A stretch of 37,531 nucleotides of DNA from an uncultured Bacteroides sp. (GTDB taxonomy: Bacteria; Bacteroidota; Bacteroidia; Bacteroidales; Bacteroidaceae), in NCBI GenBank assembly GCA_958453305.1, contig CAUDXH010000018.1, positions 1 through 37,531 of the forward strand. Direction: 5' to 3'. Both the position numbers and the translations under genes were made by a program. Positions 1 through 8,384 of this stretch are shown piece after piece; positions within the stretch are counted from its first letter, which is position 1, and each line of letters opens with the position of its first letter. Below the pieces are notes generated by a model that was not told the origin of the DNA, did no database searches, and saw only the letters and a program-made list of their open reading frames with translations.

Positions 1-135
1 GCGGGGATTTTTTTTTGTCCCTGCACGGGCGGTGACCTGCCGCTATGCTCCCGTGTTCCTGCGGATGCTCCTTTCCTTGCGGTGAGCCTTTCCTTTTGCA
101 GACATCTCTTTCCTGCTAATTTTTCTTCAGAACTT
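1..135. other. gene-free upstream stretch
   Basis: No open frame with protein-like composition is seen. The stretch is visibly richer in G and C than the fucosidase gene that follows and contains near-repeated C/T-rich words around TCCTTTCCTT. At the left edge, GCGGGGA and TCCCTGC flank a run of T and could form a weak hairpin, perhaps the terminator of a gene to the left. No function is assigned. Confidence 0.4.
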
Positions 136-166
136 TTTGGGGTGCAGAGTTATTTGAGTATTTTTG
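136..166 (+). promoter_or_regulatory. Bacteroidetes-type promoter of the GH29 gene
   Basis: A TTTG box at 136-139 and a TATTTTTG box at 159-166 are separated by 19 nt. This matches the Bacteroidetes housekeeping promoter (TTTG, about 19-21 nt, TAnnTTTG). Transcription would begin near 173, giving a leader of about 20 nt before the start codon at 195. The gene is therefore likely transcribed on its own. Confidence 0.65.
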
Positions 167-194
167 CAGCCGTTAAACTTTTATAGCTAATCAT

Positions 195-1523
195 ATGAAA
201 AAAATCTTTTCTCGTTTTTTGAGTTTATTTTGTCTGAGTACTTGCTTAGGAGGAGGTTCCCTTTTTGCTCAGCATTCAGGAGCACCTTATAATCCTCCTG
301 CTGAAAATTTGCAGGCAAGACAAGAGTTTAGAGACAGTAAATTTGGAATCTTTCTCCATTGGGGCATTTATAGCATGTTTGGTCAAGGAGAGTGGTATAT
401 GAATAATGCAAATATTGATTGCCATGAATATGCGAAGGTAGCATCCGGATTTTATCCGTCCCGATTTGACGCGCGTGAATGGGTATCAGCGATAAAAGCT
501 TCCGGAGCAAAATATATTTGCTTTACTTCTCGCCATCACGATGGATTTTCTATGTTTGATACAAAATACTCAGATTATGATATAATCGATGCCACTCCGT
601 TTAAGCGCGATATCGTCAAGGAGTTGGCCGACGAGTGTCAGAAACAGGGAATCAAATTGCATATTTATTATTCCCATTTAGATTGGACCCGGGAAGATTA
701 CTATCCATTAGGTAAAACAGGAAAAAAGACTGGACGTACTCGTCATGGTGAATGGAAGACTTATTTCGAGTTTATGAATAACCAGCTTACAGAACTGCTT
801 ACGAATTACGGGCCCGTTGGGGCGATTTGGTTTGACGGACTATGGGATCAGCCTGTCGACTTTGACTGGAAACTTGATGAACAATATGAGCTTATTCATA
901 AGCTTCAGCCTGCTTGTCTGATTGGAAATAATCATCATAAAACTCCTTATCCCGGTGAAGATTTTCAGATGTTTGAGCGTGACCTTCCCGGAGAAAATCA
1001 TGCAGGATTTTCGGATGGGCAGTCAATCAGTGAATTACCTCTGGAAACCTGTCAAACAATGAATGGTATGTGGGGGTATCGCATTCAAGATTCGAATTAT
1101 AAGTCGGTAACAGAGTTGGTTCGTCTGTTGGTAAATGCAGCGGGTAAAGGAGCCAATCTGCTGATGAATATAGGACCTCAGCCTAATGGTGAGTTACCTG
1201 CACTGGCAGTTGAGCGCATGAAAGGAGTAGGAGACTGGATGCAGAAGTATGGTGAAACGATTTATGGTTCCACAGCAGGCTGTGTGATGAAAGCATCATG
1301 GGGAACTACCACCCGTAAAGGGGATATGCTTTATGTACATCTGTTGTCGGATGCTATGCCGCAATTCGTTACTCTTCCTCTTACGGAACGAGTTGCTTCG
1401 GTAACTCTGTTTGATTCGGGCGAGAAGGTAAAATGGGAAAAAATCGACGGAGGAATCGTTCTGCATACAGCGCAATTAAAACCCAGTATTGACTGCATCG
1501 TTACGTTGAAATTAAAAAAATGA
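195..1523 (+). CDS. secreted alpha-L-fucosidase, GH29 family
   Basis: The 442-residue protein has a signal peptide (about residues 1-25, ending LFAQ) and is therefore predicted to be periplasmic or exported. The GH29 catalytic barrel shows the family landmarks in order: FGIFLHWG near residue 50, SRHHDGF near 112 and IWFDG at 211-215, where Asp214 is the expected nucleophile. The acid/base is poorly conserved in GH29; Glu261 or Glu284 are candidates. A short C-terminal beta-domain follows from about residue 360. The enzyme would release alpha-L-fucose from glycan ends. It has its own promoter and is followed by hairpins, so it looks monocistronic and separate from the PUL 11 kb away. Family assignment is firm; the linkage cut is not known. 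Confidence 0.9.
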   Translation: MKKIFSRFLSLFCLSTCLGGGSLFAQHSGAPYNPPAENLQARQEFRDSKFGIFLHWGIYSMFGQGEWYMNNANIDCHEYAKVASGFYPSRFDAREWVSAIKASGAKYICFTSRHHDGFSMFDTKYSDYDIIDATPFKRDIVKELADECQKQGIKLHIYYSHLDWTREDYYPLGKTGKKTGRTRHGEWKTYFEFMNNQLTELLTNYGPVGAIWFDGLWDQPVDFDWKLDEQYELIHKLQPACLIGNNHHKTPYPGEDFQMFERDLPGENHAGFSDGQSISELPLETCQTMNGMWGYRIQDSNYKSVTELVRLLVNAAGKGANLLMNIGPQPNGELPALAVERMKGVGDWMQKYGETIYGSTAGCVMKASWGTTTRKGDMLYVHLLSDAMPQFVTLPLTERVASVTLFDSGEKVKWEKIDGGIVLHTAQLKPSIDCIVTLKLKK

Positions 1524-1557
1524 TAGCCGGGTTTCTATGTTCGCTGTGCGGGAGGTA

Positions 1558-1598
1558 AGGCGACAAGATGATGTGTATTATCTGCCGTCTTGTTGCTT
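1558..1598 (+). repeat. imperfect inverted repeat / hairpin downstream of GH29
   Basis: An 11-bp stem with two G-T pairs is formed by 1558-1568 (core GCGACAAGA) and 1588-1598 (core TCTTGTTGC), with a 19-nt loop. No T-run follows, so it is a weak terminator candidate. It could instead be an RNA structure in the pncB leader. Confidence 0.4.
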
Positions 1599-1655
1599 GA
1601 CTCCAGGAGAGTAGAGCATTTGCAAACTTGAATAAGAGAGTGTAATAATAAGGTG

Positions 1656-1697
1656 AAAAGGATTGTTGAGTAACTTCAGGTTTCAACAGTCCTTTTT
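1656..1697 (+). terminator. intrinsic terminator, possibly bidirectional, ahead of pncB
   Basis: AAAAGGATTGTTGA (1656-1669) pairs with TCAACAGTCCTTTT (1683-1696) with one G-T pair, a 13-nt loop and a T-run at 1693-1697; the opposite strand also has a T-run. It ends only 28 nt before the pncB start, so it may act on a pncB transcript started further upstream as well as ending the GH29 message. Confidence 0.65.
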
Positions 1698-1725
1698 CTG
1701 GTTTAAATTTATAGGTTGGAGTGAT

Positions 1726-2898
1726 ATGATCATAAAAACGATTCTGGATACAGATCTTTATAAGTTTACAACATCGTATGCTTATATTAAATTATTTCCT
1801 AATGCAACAGGTACTTTTACTTTTAAAGATAGGGATGAAACGGAATATACCGAAGGTTTTCTTGCTGCATTAAAAAGTGAAATTGACAATTTGAATATGG
1901 TTTCACTGACGCAGGATGAGTTAAATTATATGGCAACTCATTGTCGTTTCTTGCCTCGAGTCTATTGGGAATGGCTTTCTTCTTTTCGTTTTGATCCTGA
2001 AAAGATAGAAGTCTATTTGGATGAGCAAAAGCACTTGCATATGGAGGTTACCGATTATCTATATAAGGTAACTTTATATGAAGTACCTTTGTTGGCCATA
2101 GTTTCAGAGATAAAGAATCTTTTTCTGAACCGTATTCCTGATGAAACCAGGTTGCTGGAAAAGTTATCAGAAAAAGTGGAATTATCTAATTCTCATCAAA
2201 TACCTTTCTCAGAGTTTGGTACCCGCCGCCGTTTTTCTTTTGATGTACAAGAAAGTGTGGTTGCTTATTTGAAGGAACATGCCGATTATTGTACAGGTAC
2301 ATCTAATTGTTACCTGGCAATGAAGTACACTATGCGTCCCATGGGAACTCATCCCCATGAATGGTTTATGTTTCACGGTGCTCAGTATGGTTATAAATGT
2401 GCCAACTATATGGCATTAGAAAACTGGGTAAATGTATATGATGGTGATTTAGGAACTGCATTGGCTGATACTTATACCTCGGATTCTTTCCTGAGTAATT
2501 TCAGCAGGAAGCAAGCAAAGCTTTTTGATGGGGTGCGCTGTGACTCTGGCGATGAATTTAATTTTATAGACCGTTTGATAAAGCGATATAAAGAACTGGG
2601 AATAGACCCTACTACGAAGACCATAATCTTCAGTAATGCACTTGATTTTAAAAAGGCATTGAGTATTTATCGCTATTGTGCAGGGAAAATCCGATGTTCC
2701 TTTGGAATCGGTACCAATCTGACGAATGATACAGGATTTTCACCTTCTAACATTGTGATGAAATTATCCCGTTGTAAGATGGATAGTAGTCAGGAATGGC
2801 GTGAGTGTGTGAAACTATCGGATGATATGGGAAAACATATGGGGAGCATGAGTGAAGTGGAAGCTTGCCTTCATGAACTCCGGCTGCATGGAATATAA
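1726..2898 (+). CDS. pncB: nicotinate phosphoribosyltransferase
   Basis: The enzyme converts nicotinate plus PRPP (with ATP) to nicotinate mononucleotide in the Preiss-Handler route to NAD, in the cytoplasm. The 390-residue protein begins with the family's ILDTDLYKFTTSYA motif. It has EFGTRRRFS near residue 165, GTHPHEW near 207-213 (the second His corresponds to the phosphorylated His of PncB) and FDGVRCDSGD near 267-276. The frame is open back to 1663, but the extra residues would lie inside the upstream terminator and are not family-like. ATG 1726 with TTGGAG at 1716-1721 is the better start. No clear promoter was found between GH29 and this gene. It is unrelated to the leu operon that follows. 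Confidence 0.93.
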   Translation: MIIKTILDTDLYKFTTSYAYIKLFPNATGTFTFKDRDETEYTEGFLAALKSEIDNLNMVSLTQDELNYMATHCRFLPRVYWEWLSSFRFDPEKIEVYLDEQKHLHMEVTDYLYKVTLYEVPLLAIVSEIKNLFLNRIPDETRLLEKLSEKVELSNSHQIPFSEFGTRRRFSFDVQESVVAYLKEHADYCTGTSNCYLAMKYTMRPMGTHPHEWFMFHGAQYGYKCANYMALENWVNVYDGDLGTALADTYTSDSFLSNFSRKQAKLFDGVRCDSGDEFNFIDRLIKRYKELGIDPTTKTIIFSNALDFKKALSIYRYCAGKIRCSFGIGTNLTNDTGFSPSNIVMKLSRCKMDSSQEWRECVKLSDDMGKHMGSMSEVEACLHELRLHGI

Positions 2899-2999
2899 AT
2901 AGATGTTTATATAGACCTTCGTTTTATGTCTTAAACATAGAAAGAAGTATGATAAAGTATAAAAATGTAGCTTATACGTATAAAAAACTTTCATTTTAT

Positions 3000-3029
3000 T
3001 TTGTTGTTTCAAAATATTACTTACCTTTG
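3000..3029 (+). promoter_or_regulatory. leu operon promoter
   Basis: TTTG at 3000-3003 and TACCTTTG at 3022-3029, spaced by 18 nt, match the Bacteroidetes promoter form. Predicted transcription start is near 3036, about 25 nt before the leader-peptide start. The whole attenuator would therefore lie in the transcript. Confidence 0.7.
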
Positions 3030-3060
3030 CAGCGTTGGAATAAAAAAGAAGATATAAATA

Positions 3061-3147
3061 ATGACTAATTTGTTTTTACATATTTTGCTGTGCGGTTTGA
3101 TTATTCTGCTGGGAATGCCAGGGGGAAGTGAGTCGTGTATCCATTAG
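3061..3147 (+). CDS. leuL: leu operon leader peptide
   Basis: This 28-codon frame was found by reading the leader. It starts with ATG at 3061 and stops with TAG at 3145-3147. Leu occupies residues 4, 6, 9, 10, 13, 16 and 17 and Ile residues 8, 14, 15 and 27, so 11 of 28 codons specify Leu or Ile and none specifies Val. It sits directly downstream of the promoter and upstream of an antiterminator/terminator pair in front of leuA. This is the arrangement of ribosome-mediated attenuation leaders: stalling at Leu/Ile codons when charged tRNA is scarce would favour readthrough. The 3' end of the frame overlaps the antiterminator arm. The symbol is used by analogy; the peptide is not homologous in sequence to enterobacterial LeuL. 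Confidence 0.7.
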   Translation: MTNLFLHILLCGLIILLGMPGGSESCIH

Positions 3148-3201
3148 ATGTAAGAATAAAAATATAGAGCCTTTCTCACTTCCCTGTGTGAAAGGCTTTT
3201 T
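3122..3201 (+). promoter_or_regulatory. transcription attenuator with alternative hairpins
   Basis: The terminator is AGCCTTTCTCAC (3168-3179) paired with GTGTGAAAGGCT (3186-3197), with one T-T mismatch, a 6-nt loop and a T-run at 3197-3201. The competing antiterminator is GGGGAAGTGAG (3122-3132) paired with CTCACTTCCCT (3175-3185): ten Watson-Crick pairs plus one G-T, consuming the left arm and loop of the terminator. The two structures are mutually exclusive. The 5' antiterminator arm lies in the last codons of the leader peptide, so ribosome position can decide which one forms. Confidence 0.75.
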
Positions 3202-3238
3202 GTTTGATTGAGGTATAAAGATATAAATTTAGACGAAT

Positions 3239-4735
3239 ATGAGTGACAGATTATTTATTTTCGATACGACGCTTCGTGACGGAGAACAGGTTCCCGGATG
3301 TCAGTTAAATACGGTAGAAAAAATTCAAGTTGCACGTCAGCTGGAAGCTTTGGGCGTAGATGTTATTGAAGCAGGCTTCCCGATATCAAGTCCGGGTGAC
3401 TTTAATTCAGTAATTGAAATATCTAAAGCGGTTACGTGGCCTACCATTTGCGCACTGACCCGTGCGGTGCAAAAAGATATAGATGTGGCTGCCGACGCAT
3501 TACGTTATGCCAAACATAAGCGTATTCATACAGGTATTGGTACTTCTGATGAACATATCCGGTATAAATTTAATTCAACCCGTGAAGAAATTATTGAACG
3601 TGCAGTAGCAGCAGTCAAATATGCACGTCGATATGTAGACGATGTGGAGTTTTATGCAGAAGATGCAGGCCGTACTGATAATGAATATCTTGCCAGAGTG
3701 GTTGAAGCCGTGATTAAGGCAGGAGCTACCGTAGTTAATATTCCTGATACAACCGGTTATTGCCTCCCCGATGAGTATGGTGCGAAAATCAAATATCTGA
3801 TGGAACATGTGGAAGGAATTGATAAGGCAATTATTTCAACTCACTGTCATAATGATTTAGGAATGGCTACAGCCAATACCATTAGTGGAGTATTGAATGG
3901 AGCGCGTCAGGTAGAAGTGACCATGAACGGGATTGGAGAACGTGCAGGAAATACTTCCTTGGAAGAAGTGGCTATGATTTTACGTTGTCACAAAGATATT
4001 GATATTGATACAAACATTAATACGCAGAAAATATACCCAACCAGCCGTATGGTTTCCAGTTTAATGAATATGCCAGTACAGCCTAATAAAGCGATTGTGG
4101 GCAGAAATGCATTTGCACATTCATCGGGTATTCATCAAGATGGGGTTTTGAAAAATGTACAGACCTATGAAATCATTGATCCGAAAGATGTGGGTATTGA
4201 TGATAATGCTATCGTACTGACGGCTCGTAGCGGACGTGCGGCACTGAAACACCGTCTTCATGTGCTGGGAGTAGAAATGAGTCAGGAAAAGCTGGATAAA
4301 GTATATGAAGATTTTCTGAAACTGGCTGATAAGAAGAAAGATATTACAGATGATGACATCATGGTTTTGGCGGGAGCTGACCGAAATGTAAATCATCATA
4401 TAAAGTTAGAATACTTGCAGGTTACAAGTGGAGTTGGCGTTCGTTCTGTGGCAAGTTTAGGCTTGAATATTTCGGGTGAACATTTTGAAGCTGCTGCCAC
4501 CGGTAACGGTCCGGTTGATGCAGCTATTAAAGCTGTGAAACAGATTATCAAGCGTCAGATGACTTTGAAAGAGTTTACCATTCAGGCCATTAGCAAAGGT
4601 AGTGATGATGTAGGTAAAGTGCACATGCAGGTGGAATATGATGGACAGATGTATTACGGTTTCGGAGCCAACACAGATATTATAGCCGCTTCGGTTGAAG
4701 CTTACATTGATTGTATCAACAAATTCAGAAAATAA
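3239..4735 (+). CDS. leuA: 2-isopropylmalate synthase
   Basis: It catalyses the first committed step of leucine synthesis, acetyl-CoA plus 2-oxoisovalerate to 2-isopropylmalate. The 498-residue protein has the HMGL-type TIM barrel with DTTLRDGEQ at residues 9-17, the metal ligands in HCHND (202-206) and NGIGERAGN (230-238). A C-terminal LeuA-type regulatory domain from about residue 365 is expected to bind leucine for feedback inhibition. Length is normal for the family. It is the first enzyme gene after the attenuator, and leuC follows 16 nt downstream. Expression is likely controlled by attenuation and activity by leucine. Confidence 0.95.
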   Translation: MSDRLFIFDTTLRDGEQVPGCQLNTVEKIQVARQLEALGVDVIEAGFPISSPGDFNSVIEISKAVTWPTICALTRAVQKDIDVAADALRYAKHKRIHTGIGTSDEHIRYKFNSTREEIIERAVAAVKYARRYVDDVEFYAEDAGRTDNEYLARVVEAVIKAGATVVNIPDTTGYCLPDEYGAKIKYLMEHVEGIDKAIISTHCHNDLGMATANTISGVLNGARQVEVTMNGIGERAGNTSLEEVAMILRCHKDIDIDTNINTQKIYPTSRMVSSLMNMPVQPNKAIVGRNAFAHSSGIHQDGVLKNVQTYEIIDPKDVGIDDNAIVLTARSGRAALKHRLHVLGVEMSQEKLDKVYEDFLKLADKKKDITDDDIMVLAGADRNVNHHIKLEYLQVTSGVGVRSVASLGLNISGEHFEAAATGNGPVDAAIKAVKQIIKRQMTLKEFTIQAISKGSDDVGKVHMQVEYDGQMYYGFGANTDIIAASVEAYIDCINKFRK

Positions 4736-4751
4736 TTAAACAGAATAAAAA

Positions 4752-6149
4752 ATGGCTAATACATTATTTGATAAAATATGGGATGCTCACGTCGTACAGC
4801 AAGTAGAGGAAGGTCCCACTCAGTTATATATAGATCGTTTATATTGCCATGAGGTAACCAGTCCGCAGGCATTTGCCGGTTTACGTGCCAGAGGATTGAA
4901 ATGTTTCCGTCCGGAGCGAATTTACTGCATGCCCGATCATAATACCCCTACTCATGATCAAGACAAGCCGATTGAAGATCCGGTATCCAAAAAGCAAGTG
5001 GACACGTTGGCACAGAATGCAGCTGATTTTGGCTTGGCTCATTTCGGAATGATGGATAAGAAAAATGGGATTATTCATGTGGTAGGTCCGGAGCGTGGAC
5101 TTACTCTTCCGGGAATGACCATTGTTTGCGGTGATTCACATACTTCTACTCATGGAGCAATGGGAGCTGTAGCTTTTGGAATCGGAACCAGTGAGGTGGA
5201 GATGGTAATGGCATCGCAGTGTATCTTGCAGGCTAGACCGAAAACCATGCGTATTACTGTAGAAGGAAAACTTGGAAAAGGAGTAACAGCAAAAGATATT
5301 GCACTCTATATGATGTCGAAGATGACCACAAGCGGTGCAACCGGTTATTTTGTGGAATATGCAGGAGAGGCGATACGTGGGTTGAGTATGGAAGGACGTC
5401 TTACGTTGTGTAATCTTTCTATTGAGATGGGAGCTCGCGGAGGAATGATTGCTCCAGATGAGGTGACTTTTGAATATATAAAAGGAAGAGAATATGCCCC
5501 TAAGGGAGAAGAATGGGAACAGGCTCTGGCTTACTGGAAGACTTTGAAGAGTGATGAGGATGCTGTTTTTGATAAGGAAGTATATTATAATGCATCCGAT
5601 ATTCAGCCGATGATAACTTATGGAACCAATCCGGGTATGGGAATGGCAGTTACAGCATATATCCCTACTACAGAAGGAATGGAAAGTGCCGAACAGGGTT
5701 CATTTGAGAAATCAATGCAGTATATGGGATTCCAAGCCGGTGAATCGCTGCTCGGTAAAAAAGTAGATTACGTCTTTTTGGGCGCATGTACCAATGGACG
5801 AATCGAGGATTTCCGTGCTTTTGCCTCTATCGTAAAAGGTCGTAAGAAAGCCGATTCTATTACTGCATGGTTAGTTCCGGGTTCATGGATGGTAGATGCA
5901 CAAATCCGTAAAGAAGGATTAGATAAAATACTGGAAGAGGCTGGCTTCTCTATCCGTCAGCCGGGATGTTCTGCTTGTCTAGCCATGAACGACGACAAGA
6001 TTCCTGCCGGTAAATATGCCGTATCTACAAGTAACCGAAATTTTGAAGGACGGCAGGGACCAGGGTCACGTACCTTATTGGCTAGTCCACTAACGGCTGC
6101 CGCTGCTGCTGTAACAGGTGTGATTACCGATCCGAGAACACTTATGTAA
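4752..6149 (+). CDS. leuC: 3-isopropylmalate dehydratase, large subunit
   Basis: It is the aconitase-family subunit that, with LeuD, isomerises 2-isopropylmalate to 3-isopropylmalate. The 465-residue protein carries the three [4Fe-4S] ligands: Cys346 in GACTNGR and Cys406 and Cys409 in GCSACLAMN. It also has the early GDSHTSTHGA motif near residue 129. Full length and undamaged. It lies 16 nt after leuA and 32 nt before leuD. If the fourth gene is a citramalate synthase, LeuCD would also act on citramalate, as in known citramalate pathways; that is inference. Confidence 0.95.
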   Translation: MANTLFDKIWDAHVVQQVEEGPTQLYIDRLYCHEVTSPQAFAGLRARGLKCFRPERIYCMPDHNTPTHDQDKPIEDPVSKKQVDTLAQNAADFGLAHFGMMDKKNGIIHVVGPERGLTLPGMTIVCGDSHTSTHGAMGAVAFGIGTSEVEMVMASQCILQARPKTMRITVEGKLGKGVTAKDIALYMMSKMTTSGATGYFVEYAGEAIRGLSMEGRLTLCNLSIEMGARGGMIAPDEVTFEYIKGREYAPKGEEWEQALAYWKTLKSDEDAVFDKEVYYNASDIQPMITYGTNPGMGMAVTAYIPTTEGMESAEQGSFEKSMQYMGFQAGESLLGKKVDYVFLGACTNGRIEDFRAFASIVKGRKKADSITAWLVPGSWMVDAQIRKEGLDKILEEAGFSIRQPGCSACLAMNDDKIPAGKYAVSTSNRNFEGRQGPGSRTLLASPLTAAAAAVTGVITDPRTLM

Positions 6150-6181
6150 TTATTTTCTTTCCATTCTTGATTAATAGAAAT

Positions 6182-6775
6182 ATGAAACAAAAATTCAATA
6201 TCATAACAAGCACATGTATCCCATTGCCTTTGGAAAATGTTGATACAGACCAGATTATTCCGGCTCGTTTTTTAAAAGCGACAACGCGTGAGGAAAAGTT
6301 TTTTGGCGATAATCTTTTTCGTGACTGGCGCTACCATCCGGATGGTTCGTTGAATAAAGATTTTGTGTTGAATGATCCCACTTATAGCGGTCAGATTTTA
6401 GTAGCAGGTAAAAACTTTGGTAGCGGTTCGAGCCGCGAGCATGCGGCATGGGCTATTGCCGGTTATGGATTCAGAGTCGTTGTATCTAGTTTCTTTGCTG
6501 ATATTCATAAAAATAACGAACTGAACAATTTCGTTTTGCCAGTGGTGGTATCTGAAGGTTTTCTGAAAGAGCTGTTTGATTCTATTTATGCTAATCCGAA
6601 AACGGAAGTTGAAGTCAATTTGCCGGAACAGACCATCACCAATAAAGCTACAGGAAAATCAGAAACGTTTGAGATAAATGCTTATAAAAAACATTGTTTG
6701 CTAAACGGGCTGGATGACATTGACTTCCTGGTAGAAAATAAAGATAAAATAGAAGCGTTTGAAAAACAACGATGA
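6182..6775 (+). CDS. leuD: 3-isopropylmalate dehydratase, small subunit
   Basis: This is the swivelling-domain partner of LeuC. The 197-residue protein begins KQKFNIITSTCIPLPLENVD and contains NVDTDQIIPARFL and the substrate-loop motif FGSGSSREHAAWAI. An in-frame TTG at 6167 would add five residues, but ATG 6182 fits the family N-terminus. It is separated from leuC by 32 nt and from the next synthase gene by 77 nt, the largest gap within the operon. Confidence 0.94.
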   Translation: MKQKFNIITSTCIPLPLENVDTDQIIPARFLKATTREEKFFGDNLFRDWRYHPDGSLNKDFVLNDPTYSGQILVAGKNFGSGSSREHAAWAIAGYGFRVVVSSFFADIHKNNELNNFVLPVVVSEGFLKELFDSIYANPKTEVEVNLPEQTITNKATGKSETFEINAYKKHCLLNGLDDIDFLVENKDKIEAFEKQR

Positions 6776-6852
6776 TGCAGTAAAAGTAGGCAAGTACGAT
6801 AGGAAGCGTGTTTAGCCTGGTTTTGTACGTGTCTCTGTTAAATATAAAGGTT

Positions 6853-8379
6853 ATGGAAAACTATCCCAAAATAGAAATCATGGATACAACGTTACGCGAT
6901 GGGGAGCAAACCAGCGGTGTATCATTTGTACCTCATGAAAAGCTGATGATTGCCCGTCTGCTTTTGGAAGATTTGAAAGTGGATCGTGTTGAAGTTGCTT
7001 CGGCACGTGTTTCAGAAGGAGAATTCGGAGCTGTAAAGATGATATGCGACTGGGCTGCACGCAGGAATCTACTGCCGAAGGTTGAAGTATTGGGATTCGT
7101 AGATGGAGGAGTATCTGTAGACTGGATACATGGGGCTGGTTGCCGTGTCATTAATCTGTTGACCAAAGGATCAGAGAAACATTGTAAATACCAGTTGAAG
7201 AAAACACTCGATGAGCACTTAGATGATATTCGTAGTGTAGTGAGTTATGCCCATGAGCGTGATATGGATGTGAATGTTTATCTGGAAGACTGGAGCAATG
7301 GCATCAAAGATTCGCCTGATTATGTATTCGGGCTGATTGATGGCTTGAAAGATACGGGTATCCGTCGTTTTATGCTTCCTGATACATTGGGTATTCTAAA
7401 TCCCTTGCAGGTTATCGAATATATGCGGAAAATGAAAAAGCATTATCCTGATTTGCATTTCGATTTTCATGCGCATAATGATTACGATTTGGCTGTAAGT
7501 AATGTATTGGCCGCTGTGTTATGTGGAGTTAAAGGATTGCATACCACAATCAACGGCTTAGGCGAGCGTGCCGGAAATGCACCTCTTGCCAGTGTGCAGG
7601 CTATTTTGAAAGACCATTTTCATGCTGTTACCGGCATTGATGAAAGTCGCTTGAATGATGTAAGTCGTGTGGTGGAATCTTATTCCGGAATTACCATTCC
7701 TGCCAATAAGCCAATAGTAGGTGAAAGTGTGTTTACTCAAGTGGCAGGAGTACATGCTGATGGGGACAATAAGAATAATTTATATTGCAATGACTTGCTG
7801 CCCGAACGGTTTGGCAGAATCCGTGAGTATGCACTGGGAAAAACATCTGGGAAGGCCAATATCCGGAAAAACCTGGAAAGCCTTGGACTGGAACTAGATG
7901 AAGAGTCAATGAAAAAAGTGACTGAGCGCATCATTCAGTTAGGCGATCGCAAAGAGCTGGTTACTCAAGAAGATTTACCATATATTATCAGCGATGTGCT
8001 GAAGCATGACGGAGAGAAAAACAAAGTACGTCTGTTAAGCTATTTTGTTACTTTAGCTCAAGGATTGAAGCCCATGGCTACCCTTAGTATTGAAATCAAT
8101 GGACAGACCTATCAAGAAAGCTCCTCTGGTGACGGTCAATATGATGCTTTTGTTCGTGCTCTCCGCAAAATCTATAAAGGAGCTCTTGGAAGAAAGTTTC
8201 CTATGCTGATAAATTATGCGGTAACAATTCCACCAGGTGGGCGGACTGATGCGTTTGTGCACACGGTTATTACATGGAGTTATGAAAATAGAGAGTTCCG
8301 TACGCGCGGACTGGATGCAGACCAAACAGAGGCTGCAATTAAGGCTACAATTAAGATGTTGAATATAATAGAAGAATAA
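6853..8379 (+). CDS. isopropylmalate/citramalate synthase homologue
   Basis: The 508-residue protein is a second member of the LeuA/homocitrate/citramalate synthase family in the same operon. It has DTTLRDGEQTSGVSF at residues 11-25, HAHNDYDLA as the metal site and NGLGERAGN. A C-terminal LeuA-like regulatory domain follows (about residues 380-508). It is clearly diverged from the leuA product. A second synthase beside leuCD and leuB suggests (R)-citramalate synthase (pyruvate plus acetyl-CoA, toward 2-oxobutyrate and isoleucine), with LeuCDB shared; the Ile codons in the leader peptide fit this. It could instead be a second isopropylmalate synthase. ATG 6853 follows TAAAGG. The upstream GTG at 6808 adds 15 residues that do not fit the family. 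leuB begins 5 nt after the stop codon. Confidence 0.85.
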   Translation: MENYPKIEIMDTTLRDGEQTSGVSFVPHEKLMIARLLLEDLKVDRVEVASARVSEGEFGAVKMICDWAARRNLLPKVEVLGFVDGGVSVDWIHGAGCRVINLLTKGSEKHCKYQLKKTLDEHLDDIRSVVSYAHERDMDVNVYLEDWSNGIKDSPDYVFGLIDGLKDTGIRRFMLPDTLGILNPLQVIEYMRKMKKHYPDLHFDFHAHNDYDLAVSNVLAAVLCGVKGLHTTINGLGERAGNAPLASVQAILKDHFHAVTGIDESRLNDVSRVVESYSGITIPANKPIVGESVFTQVAGVHADGDNKNNLYCNDLLPERFGRIREYALGKTSGKANIRKNLESLGLELDEESMKKVTERIIQLGDRKELVTQEDLPYIISDVLKHDGEKNKVRLLSYFVTLAQGLKPMATLSIEINGQTYQESSSGDGQYDAFVRALRKIYKGALGRKFPMLINYAVTIPPGGRTDAFVHTVITWSYENREFRTRGLDADQTEAAIKATIKMLNIIEE

Positions 8380-8384
8380 GAATT

